Below are positions 26,164 to 32,905 of a stretch of DNA of 64,000 nt, in pieces. Origin of the DNA: an uncultured Prevotella sp. (GTDB taxonomy: Bacteria > Bacteroidota > Bacteroidia > Bacteroidales > Bacteroidaceae); NCBI GenBank assembly GCA_900315635.1, contig OMZV01000013.1, positions 1-64,000 on the forward strand, in the 5' to 3' direction. The notes beneath the pieces were generated by a model. It made no database searches, was not told the DNA's origin, and saw only the letters and a list, made by a program, of their open reading frames with translations. Each line of letters starts with the position of its first letter. Within the stretch, counting starts at the first letter, position 1. The translations under genes were made by a program, and so were the position numbers.

Positions 26164-28908
26164 TTACTTGTCTTTGGGCTTGGCACTGAATTTGAACTGG
26201 ACGCTGAACATGACGTAATTTGGTACAGAGTTGACCCAAGTCTCGGTGCGTCCTTGCGCGTTGACTGTAATACTGCGATTGCTGAGTTTATGAAGAATGT
26301 CGATGGCTGATAGCTTTGCCAAAAGGCGATTCTTAAGGAATGGACGCGATAGAGCAGCATTCCAGATAAGGTTGTTGTCATTCATTTCGGGAAGGCTGTA
26401 ACCACGGCGGGAATACATCGTGAGGTCGCTGTTCAGCGTTGCCTTCCAGAAGAGCGGAATGGTCGCCTTGACTCCATAATGGAAGTTGGTGTAATGGAAA
26501 TCATCTAAGTTGTCGGCTTTGCCATTGACTTTATGCCAGTCGACAGAGCCGATGAGTGAGGCAGTGAACTGCCCCGTCTTGTATAGCATCTCAACGCTTT
26601 GGCTGACGGCATGCGATAGAATTCTTGAAAGCGGTGCAGACATACCAATGTCCGGCGAGCCGGTAATGTCGAAGTCAACGCTGTGGTTGATGTCATACTC
26701 TGTTGAACCGCTGAAATGGAAATGCCCTTTGCTGTCGAAGTCGGTTTCATAGTCTGTACTGACAGATGCATTCCAGTTGCCGTTGACATTGCCCGGCATG
26801 TATTTATATGCTCCCGTTGCCGGGTCGTAGCTGCGTGCATAGCCGATTGATCCATGAGTCGCCGACCAATCGGCATCAATTCCAAACGACTTGTTGAAGT
26901 GACTGACCGACTTACTGAAACTCACCATTGCATTATGAACCGTCGTTGGCTTTAAGGCTCTGTTGCGGTAAATCGTCACGAGAGGGTTGAGTGTGTTTGC
27001 CTGTCCCGTCATGAGATTATAATCGGGAGTGGTACGGTTCATATTATAATTTATCCAAATGTTTTTTCCTCCACCTGAAATCACTGAGACGAAGTCGACA
27101 GAAGGGAGCAGATGGTTGAAGGAGTAAGTGTTACCGTTGTCCGACGGGGTTACCAATGTGAAACGGTCGTGCCGCTCTTCAAGCCCACCCTGTAAGTGTG
27201 TGTAGAAGGTTGTGCCCTTCGAACTGGTGGAGCTATAGCCAATCCTTATTGCCTCATCGTAACTATTGCCCCTCTTACGGCTTTCACGGCTATTGGAATC
27301 CAAAGTTTGGAGCGGTTCGCCTGCCGAAGAGCCGTTGGCGGAGTAGTAACGGTCACGTTCGTTGGCGTAGTCGTTGGTATATGTGAATATCGGAGTTACG
27401 GTGAATGCCTTTGACAGCGGAATGTTGTATACTGCCGTGAAAAAGTATTTATAGCTGTGGGCTGGATCGTCGTGGCGGAGGTTACGGTCCTCGCCGTCAG
27501 CTGTCTGATGGTAAATGATGCTGCGTGAGTTATCGTCGGTGTTTCGAGTTGACTTTATTGTCATTCCTGCTTCCAAACCGATGATGTCGCCCCATGGCAG
27601 TGTTTTGTTTAGGTTAATGCTTGAAGAAGCCGTAGTCGTATGTTTGCGTCCGTGCTCGTGGGTTACAGCCTCGTTGAGCGCCCGTTCGAGAGTATATGTA
27701 GAGTCGGTCTGTTCATAGCCTGCCTTGTGTTGGTCATAGTTGATACCTGCCTTCCATTCGATAAATGTAGGTTTGTTGACAGTAAACTGATTGCCGAGGC
27801 TTAGGGTGTAGTCGTGACCGCCGGAATAATTGTTTGTTCCCGAATAAACATCCTGGGGCTGTGCATACTGCTGTGCGTTGGTACGGGTGTTGACCTCAGC
27901 TTTCCGGTATTTCAGTGCAGCTGTTACTTTCTCCTCCCATTTGTCCTCCTTGTTCTTGGTGGAATATTCCATTCCGGCATTCTTGTAGGTTATCTCTCCG
28001 TCCCCACGCTTATCGGGACTCCATTCGTCGTTGAACTGCATCTCCGACTGCTGGCTGACGTTGTTCATATTGCCGTAGACGCCCAATCGAGACAGCACAG
28101 TATAGCCGAGAAGAAATGCCTTACCATAGTAGCGCTCTTTGTTGCCGCCACCAGCCTCGACATTAGCCATATAACCCCGATTATATTCTTTCTTCAAATT
28201 CACGTCCATGACGTAATCCGGTTTGTCGATTTCACGACCGGCATAGCGGCTTTCCTTCGTCAGCTTGTTATAAACCTTTATATTCTTTACGGTATAGTAA
28301 GGCAGGTTGTCGAGCATGACTTTATTGTTGCCCTTGAAGAAGTCCTCGCCATTAAGTGTCAGGTAGTCAACTTTCCGTCCGTTGACAAATATCTCGCCAT
28401 CGCTTTTCAGCTCCGTTCCTGGCAGCTGGGCAATTAGCGCGTCGAGCATACTACCCTCCGGAACGTTGAAGGCATCGGCATTGAAGACTAGTGTGTCGCC
28501 ATGCTGCACCATCCTTACCTTAGTAGCAGTAATGGTGACTTCCTTGAGTTCGTGGGCCTTACGCTTCATCTTTATCAATGGCAATTCAAACTCAACGTTG
28601 CGCCCGATAAAGTGTACTGGAAATTTTATTGTAGTGGTCTGATAGCCTTCGAGTTCGGCACGGACAGTATACACTTCCTTCTTTACATTCAGGTCAATCC
28701 AATAGCCGTCGCCATCATCGCAGGAATCGGAAGCAACCACTGTTCCGTCGGAGCTCATGATCGTTATGAATGCATTGAGATCGGCACCGGTGAACTCATC
28801 CTTGACATTGCCATAAAAGACGACATCCTTCCCTTTCTGCTGCTGAGCCGATGAACTAATTGGCAATATCAGTAGGAAGAAGAAAACTATAATAAGGCTG
28901 TTTCTCAT
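26164..28908 (-). CDS. Outer-membrane beta-barrel protein with carboxypeptidase-regulatory and plug-like domains
   Basis: A 914-residue protein with a signal peptide ending SSSAQQ. Residues of about 30-115 are a CarboxypepD_reg-like beta-sandwich (FYGNVKDEFTGADLNAF). About 120-240 is a plug-like domain (VTITATKVRMVQHGDTLVF, then LPGTELKSDGEIFVNGRK). The rest is a large barrel, best matched to the OMP_b-brl_3 family, ending in FSVQFKFSAKPKDK. It resembles TonB-dependent transporters, but no SusD partner is next to it and no TonB box is obvious. It has its own promoter at 28940. The ligand is unknown. Confidence 0.85.
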   Translation of the reverse strand: MRNSLIIVFFFLLILPISSSAQQQKGKDVVFYGNVKDEFTGADLNAFITIMSSDGTVVASDSCDDGDGYWIDLNVKKEVYTVRAELEGYQTTTIKFPVHFIGRNVEFELPLIKMKRKAHELKEVTITATKVRMVQHGDTLVFNADAFNVPEGSMLDALIAQLPGTELKSDGEIFVNGRKVDYLTLNGEDFFKGNNKVMLDNLPYYTVKNIKVYNKLTKESRYAGREIDKPDYVMDVNLKKEYNRGYMANVEAGGGNKERYYGKAFLLGYTVLSRLGVYGNMNNVSQQSEMQFNDEWSPDKRGDGEITYKNAGMEYSTKNKEDKWEEKVTAALKYRKAEVNTRTNAQQYAQPQDVYSGTNNYSGGHDYTLSLGNQFTVNKPTFIEWKAGINYDQHKAGYEQTDSTYTLERALNEAVTHEHGRKHTTTASSSINLNKTLPWGDIIGLEAGMTIKSTRNTDDNSRSIIYHQTADGEDRNLRHDDPAHSYKYFFTAVYNIPLSKAFTVTPIFTYTNDYANERDRYYSANGSSAGEPLQTLDSNSRESRKRGNSYDEAIRIGYSSTSSKGTTFYTHLQGGLEERHDRFTLVTPSDNGNTYSFNHLLPSVDFVSVISGGGKNIWINYNMNRTTPDYNLMTGQANTLNPLVTIYRNRALKPTTVHNAMVSFSKSVSHFNKSFGIDADWSATHGSIGYARSYDPATGAYKYMPGNVNGNWNASVSTDYETDFDSKGHFHFSGSTEYDINHSVDFDITGSPDIGMSAPLSRILSHAVSQSVEMLYKTGQFTASLIGSVDWHKVNGKADNLDDFHYTNFHYGVKATIPLFWKATLNSDLTMYSRRGYSLPEMNDNNLIWNAALSRPFLKNRLLAKLSAIDILHKLSNRSITVNAQGRTETWVNSVPNYVMFSVQFKFSAKPKDK

Positions 28909-28939
28909 TCTCTGGACTTTAATTTTTGGTTTGTGATTA

Positions 28940-28947
28940 CAAAGGTA
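28940..28947 (-). promoter_or_regulatory. -7 element for the barrel protein
   Basis: The minus strand reads TACCTTTG, 32 bases upstream of the ATG at 28908. Confidence 0.6.
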
Positions 28948-29032
28948 GCCATTTTTTATGAATATCTGACTATTTATTATTTATTTGTTGGACGAAACTT
29001 CTGTGAAAAGAACAAGGTCAAATTATATTGCC

Positions 29033-29737
29033 CTATTCTGTAATTTTAGGGGTATCTTCTTCAAGATTATTGAGGAATCGCCATGAATGAAGATACTTAT
29101 TGAGGCGATGCCAATCCTTTTCCCTTAAGTCCGGCAAACGAGTTATATCCATATTATCTTCGAGGTCGTGAATCTTTACTTCGCGCCCAATGTCGTCCAT
29201 ATAGGCACGCATGATAAAGTGAGCATAAGTCTCGTAAGGGTTACGGGTTACAGCAATTATACCGTTTATGATAGCCATGTTGTCGAATCCGGCTTTCGCT
29301 AAATCAATTATAGTTAGTCCTGTGTCTTCGACGGTATCATGGAGCAAAGCTACGATCTTTTCTTCTACCTCATCACACTTGAAAGAGACTCTTAGCGGAT
29401 GAAAGTAATAGTCATGACCAGCCTTGTCCTTTTGTCCATGATGACGCTCCAACATTATGTTGACAGCTGTGAGGTACAACTTGGCATCCTTCGAGAGAGT
29501 ACATTTATGTTTGAAGCAAAGTTTTAAGTTATAAAGATTCCTTGTATCAGGCAGACCATTTACTTGCCCGTACATCTCATAATATTCTATATCATCCTGA
29601 ATGTGGAAGATAAATTCCTCGACAGCTTCATACACGGTTTCCCCTTCCCCCTCTACCTCATAAGGTGACAGCTCTTTTGATGTAGCAGTAAATATGCGAT
29701 TCTTCCGGTCGAAATCAATTATAGCAGTTGCTTCCAT
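29033..29737 (-). CDS. HicB-like domain fused to a RelA/SpoT-type HD hydrolase domain
   Basis: A 234-residue protein. Residues 1 to about 58 (ATAIIDFDRKNRIFTATS, then VYEAVEEFIFHIQDDIEYY) have the strand pattern and the following helix of HicB-type antitoxins. From about 80 the sequence follows the small alarmone hydrolase pattern: RHHGQKDKAGHDYYFHPLRV (H113), ALLHDTVEDTG (H133, D134) and VKIHDLEDNMD (D191, D194). These are the metal-binding residues of MESH1/RSH-type ppGpp hydrolases. No synthetase domain is present. It is monocistronic with its own promoter. The hydrolase call is good; the HicB resemblance is weaker and the substrate is inferred. Confidence 0.75.
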   Translation of the reverse strand: MEATAIIDFDRKNRIFTATSKELSPYEVEGEGETVYEAVEEFIFHIQDDIEYYEMYGQVNGLPDTRNLYNLKLCFKHKCTLSKDAKLYLTAVNIMLERHHGQKDKAGHDYYFHPLRVSFKCDEVEEKIVALLHDTVEDTGLTIIDLAKAGFDNMAIINGIIAVTRNPYETYAHFIMRAYMDDIGREVKIHDLEDNMDITRLPDLREKDWHRLNKYLHSWRFLNNLEEDTPKITE

Positions 29738-29784
29738 TTGCGTTATTATTAAGTGTGATAAACGAGACTTCCTCCCTCATGTTG

Positions 29785-29792
29785 CAAAGTTA
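29785..29792 (-). promoter_or_regulatory. -7 element for the HicB-like/HD gene
   Basis: The minus strand reads TAACTTTG, 48 bases before the ATG at 29737. Confidence 0.55.
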
Positions 29793-30037
29793 CAGAATTG
29801 TTTCCGATAGCAGAAACTTTGAATAGCAGAATTTTGTTACTTCGGCTTTATATGACTCTTTAGATGGAAGACAAAGTTTTTCAATATGATATTCTATGCT
29901 CCTTTGTGGTTTTTCTTGAAAGTGTGCAATGATTTTGAAGGAAAACCAAAACTCTAACCAGAAAATAATAGTCCATGAATATATTCAGTATACTCGACAA
30001 GCGGAGACGAAAACTGCCTCTAAAGCTCATAAAGCAC

Positions 30038-30153
30038 TCCCGACCTGGCGACTTAATCTGCTGAGCCTTGCCTCGATGCCCAATGCCAGTCGGGATTCAA
30101 TTCCGCCGTTTGTGGCAATTGGGAAAGTCTCCTTCTTTCTGCCATAATTGCCA
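30038..30153. other. Hairpin-rich non-coding segment
   Basis: tcccgac(c)tggc at 30038-30049 pairs with gccagtcggga at 30085-30095. A second pair, tggcaatt / aattgcca, lies at about 30113-30153. The only reading frame here (29929-30147, 72 codons) shows no protein-like features. It could be a small RNA or part of the repeat cluster to the right. The 647-base gap 29738-30384 holds only this, a promoter and the repeat at 30234. Confidence 0.4.
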
Positions 30154-30233
30154 GCTTACCGACAATTAGATAGCCGTTTGTGTGGTAAGGAATAACCATT
30201 TGAATTCCAACTGATTATCTTTTACGTTGTAAA

Positions 30234-30328
30234 ACGGTATTTTTTACGATAGAAAATAAATTATTTTTGAAATAAAAATAAATTAAAAAGCGATGAAAAA
30301 CAATTTATTTTTCATCGCTTTTTAATTT
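30234..30328. repeat. AT-rich dispersed element, copy B (inverted), with GCGATG hairpin
   Basis: This matches 52339-52433 in the opposite orientation along its whole length. The hairpin aattaaaaagcgatgaaaaa / tttttcatcgctttttaatt (30281-30327) is perfect over 20 pairs. Flanking words cttttacgttgtaaaa occur on both sides (about 30218 and 30350). Confidence 0.8.
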
Positions 30329-30384
30329 AAAATGTTTTTTAAAACGAACCCTTTTACGTTGTAAAAGGCTGTATTTCACGTTGT

Positions 30385-31278
30385 TTAATGCACCTTCTTG
30401 ACATTTATCTTGCCGATGAAGATACCAGATTTACCGTTCTGGTCGACCGGTACCGGTTTGCCTTCCTTGTCGTTTACATACTCAAGTTTCTTAAGGTAAG
30501 TGTGGCTGTGTCCGCCAAGAACAAGGTCAATGCCGTGAGTTCCTTTTATAAGTTTTTGGTCATCGATAAGGTCTGGATACGAATCCCAGCCTATATGAGA
30601 TATGCAGATGATGTAGTTGCACCCTTTACTGCGCAGTTCGTCGATCTGCTCCTGTGCGCACTTGATTGGGTCGAGGAATTTTACTCCTTTGCATTTGTTC
30701 TCATCGACGAGTCCGTCCATCTTCGGACAAATGCCGAATACGCCTATTTTAAAGCCTTTCCGCTTGATTATCGTGTTCTTCTGGACAGTTCCCTCGACAG
30801 GAGTTCCCGTGAAGTCATAGTTGGCGCAGAGGATAGGGAAGTTCAGTTCACGGAACACCCGTGCCATATTCTCCAGTCCGAAGTCGAATTCGTGGTTGCC
30901 AATTGTTCCTGCGTCATAGTGCATCATGTTCATCAGTCCTGCCTCGACATCGCCCTTGAACAAGGTGTAGTAGGGGCTTCCCTGTGAGAAGTCGCCACTG
31001 TCGAAGAGCAACAAGTCAGGGGCTTTCTGCCGTTCCTCCTTGAGCATTGCTATGCGGCGGAGGAATCCTCCGCGTCCTGCCTTCATCGTGTCGGCAAGGT
31101 TCTTGGACAACGGATATATCTGGCTGTGGGTATCGTTGGTGTGGAGAATGGTGAGGGTAGGGGACGAGCAGCCAACTAACAGCAACAACAGGAGTCCCAA
31201 CCAAGCCCCTCTAAAGGGGATAATGTATGAACGCCCGGGTTTATTCGGTTTAGAATGTTTTATTTTGAAATGTCTCAT
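30385..31278 (-). CDS. Lipoprotein 5'-nucleotidase-like metallophosphatase (catalytic half)
   Basis: A 297-residue protein of the UshA-type calcineurin-like metallophosphatase fold. Metal-site motifs are LHTNDTHSQIYPL, LFDSGDFSQGSPYY, TIGNHEFDFG and GGHSHTYL, in order, so the two-metal site looks complete. The N-terminus has a hydrophobic run with lipobox LLLVGC, giving a lipid-anchored protein. The usual C-terminal substrate domain is absent and is encoded by the upstream gene (31361-32116). The part encoding residues of about 15-28 lies within a CCTCCCC repeat arm, and the start codon sits in the repeat loop. Confidence 0.9.
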   Translation of the reverse strand: MRHFKIKHSKPNKPGRSYIIPFRGAWLGLLLLLLVGCSSPTLTILHTNDTHSQIYPLSKNLADTMKAGRGGFLRRIAMLKEERQKAPDLLLFDSGDFSQGSPYYTLFKGDVEAGLMNMMHYDAGTIGNHEFDFGLENMARVFRELNFPILCANYDFTGTPVEGTVQKNTIIKRKGFKIGVFGICPKMDGLVDENKCKGVKFLDPIKCAQEQIDELRSKGCNYIICISHIGWDSYPDLIDDQKLIKGTHGIDLVLGGHSHTYLKKLEYVNDKEGKPVPVDQNGKSGIFIGKINVKKVH

Positions 31279-31338
31279 TTTGTTTCGTCTAAATAATGTA
31301 ATTAAACATCCTTCCCTTGGGGGAGGCTTGGTGAGGAT
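31196..31338. repeat. CCTCCCC palindromic element overlapping the start of a lipoprotein gene
   Basis: The left arm (31196-31235) lies inside the 5'-nucleotidase coding region and the right arm (31297-31338) lies upstream of it. The arms face each other as in the intergenic copies. The start codon at 31278 is in the loop. Confidence 0.75.
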
Positions 31339-31360
31339 TATATGCTTGTTGGGGATATAA

Positions 31361-32116
31361 CTAACGTACTGTTATTCTTCCCTCGACTTTCGAGTCGACA
31401 GCCTTGTTCTCTTTCATGAAAGAGCGGAAGTAATCCATTATAATGTATCTGACGTTATTCTCCTCGGCTGTCGGCTGAATGACATCAGTTTTAGCCTTGA
31501 AGGCATCCATCTTGTCATTTCCCTGGGCTACATAGTCGAGAGTGGCTATGCGGTAGCTTGCCTTCGGGTCGACATCCTTGCCGTTTATCGTGGCGCTGAG
31601 TAGCTTTCCACTCTTGTTCATTACAAGCCTTACAGAGTGGCTGACGCCCTGTCCGCCTTGTCCGGTCATCTGCTGGAACAATTCCAGTACTTTGTCGCCG
31701 GTAAGCGTCAGGAAGCAAATCTTGTTTTCGAATGGAGCCATGTCGAGAACGTCGCCTATGGTGACCGGACCCTTGCTGAGGGCAGCACGGATTCCACCAA
31801 TGTTGTAGACGGCAAAGTCGGGCGATTCGTTGAATTTCTTAGAGCCCCAAACCAGAATATCGGCAAAGAGATTTGACTGAGGACTCTCCGGCTGGTAGGT
31901 CGACATGTCCGATGCCGCATAGCCTACGATAGGGTTCATCATTGAGTCGACATGCGCCTTGTACGGAACCATGAATGCCTCGGCGGCACTGTCGGGATGA
32001 GCATCATAACGAGAGTCTATCAATATCCTGCTTCTTGTTGTTACATAACCTGTTGAGCCACATGCCGACAGCAGCATTACTGCCAGTATGAGCGTTAGTA
32101 TTTTTCCGTTTCTCAT
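31361..32116 (-). CDS. Lipoprotein with 5'-nucleotidase C-terminal domain
   Basis: A 251-residue protein made only of the UshA/5'-nucleotidase C-terminal (nucleoside-binding) domain: FAVYNIGGIRAALSKGPVTI, DVLDMAPFENKICFLTLTG and ATLDYVAQGNDKMDAF. A lipobox LLSACG gives a lipid anchor. In most bacteria this domain is the second half of one polypeptide; here it is a separate gene upstream of the catalytic half, 82 bases away. The two lipoproteins probably act as one enzyme that frees phosphate and nucleosides from external nucleotides. Confidence 0.9.
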   Translation of the reverse strand: MRNGKILTLILAVMLLSACGSTGYVTTRSRILIDSRYDAHPDSAAEAFMVPYKAHVDSMMNPIVGYAASDMSTYQPESPQSNLFADILVWGSKKFNESPDFAVYNIGGIRAALSKGPVTIGDVLDMAPFENKICFLTLTGDKVLELFQQMTGQGGQGVSHSVRLVMNKSGKLLSATINGKDVDPKASYRIATLDYVAQGNDKMDAFKAKTDVIQPTAEENNVRYIIMDYFRSFMKENKAVDSKVEGRITVR

Positions 32117-32142
32117 AAATACTGAGTGCTGATTTTATGGCA

Positions 32143-32150
32143 CAAAGTTA
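32143..32150 (-). promoter_or_regulatory. -7 element for the split 5'-nucleotidase operon
   Basis: The minus strand reads TAACTTTG, 27 bases before the ATG at 32116. Confidence 0.6.
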
Positions 32151-32235
32151 GCGAATAATTAATCTATAATCAAGCAAATCAATGATTAAAACTGAAAATA
32201 ATGCTAAAAACGGGCAATGGACGGAAAATAATCAC

Positions 32236-32243
32236 TACTTTTG
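32236..32243 (+). promoter_or_regulatory. -7 element that fixes the DUF4294 gene start
   Basis: TACTTTTG lies 26 bases before the ATG at 32269. Upstream in-frame codons (from 32182) would precede the promoter, so the start at 32269 is preferred. Confidence 0.6.
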
Positions 32244-32268
32244 CAGGCGTTTATCAGCACACGGCGAT

Positions 32269-32898
32269 ATGAAAATGAAAAGACTATTGTTGACTTTCGT
32301 TGCTGCGGTGTCGGTTTTGTCTGCCGCCGCACAAGCTACTGATGCCGACCCGATGCCGGTAGGTCCGAGGTATGTGCCCGACCTGTACATCGGTAAGGTA
32401 ATGCAGAATGGCGATTCAGTGCAGTATATCCGCCGGTCGGAACCGTTCGTGAAGATGGCTCCACTAGTATTCAAGAATGCGCAGGAGCGTGAGGCTTACT
32501 ACCGTCTTGTACGAAATATAAAGAAGGTTCTGCCATACGCCAAGCAGGTGAAGCTCATCATATTCGAGACCGAGGAGTACTTGCAGACTATTCCTGACGA
32601 GAAGGAGAGGCAGGCGCAGGTCAACCGTGTGGAGGCTGGCATAAAGAAACAGTACTATAAGAAACTGAAAAAGGAGCTTACCTATAGTCAGGGTAAACTC
32701 CTTATAAAACTTGTTGACCGCGAGTGCGGACAGACATCTTACGAGATTGTGAAAGCTTTCTTCGGTCCGTTGCGTGCCGGTGTCTATCAGACGTTTGCCG
32801 GATTGTTCGGAGCTAGTCTTAAGAAACGCTATGAGCCCAACGGCCGCGACCGCCTCATTGAGCGTGTTGTGCTGCAAGTAGAGGCGGGGCAGCTGTAA
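32269..32898 (+). CDS. Exported DUF4294 protein
   Basis: From the ATG at 32269 the protein has 209 residues, with a signal peptide MKMKRLLLTFVAAVSVLSAAAQ giving an N-terminal glutamine or nearby site. The mature part carries the DUF4294 pattern: YRLVRNIKKVLPYAKQVK, then an acidic/basic helical stretch (EKERQAQVNRVEAGIKKQYY), LTYSQGKLLIKLVDRECGQT and the C-terminal FGASLKKRYEPNGRD. The molecular role of the family is not known to me. It is divergent from the split 5'-nucleotidase operon. The frame is open back to 32182, but that part overlaps the promoter. Confidence 0.85.
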   Translation: MKMKRLLLTFVAAVSVLSAAAQATDADPMPVGPRYVPDLYIGKVMQNGDSVQYIRRSEPFVKMAPLVFKNAQEREAYYRLVRNIKKVLPYAKQVKLIIFETEEYLQTIPDEKERQAQVNRVEAGIKKQYYKKLKKELTYSQGKLLIKLVDRECGQTSYEIVKAFFGPLRAGVYQTFAGLFGASLKKRYEPNGRDRLIERVVLQVEAGQL

Positions 32899-32905
32899 CC
32901 GTTGG

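Noticed and set aside
26164-28908. SusC-type transporter of a polysaccharide utilisation locus
   Set aside because: No SusD gene adjoins it and the barrel resembles the OMP_b-brl_3 group; the pectin lyase genes are not next to it either.
29929-30147. A 72-codon frame as a small protein gene
   Set aside because: No family resemblance, no promoter or ribosome-binding site, and it overlaps hairpin-forming sequence.
32182-32268. Upstream start for the DUF4294 protein
   Set aside because: The extension would precede the signal peptide and overlap the predicted promoter at 32236.
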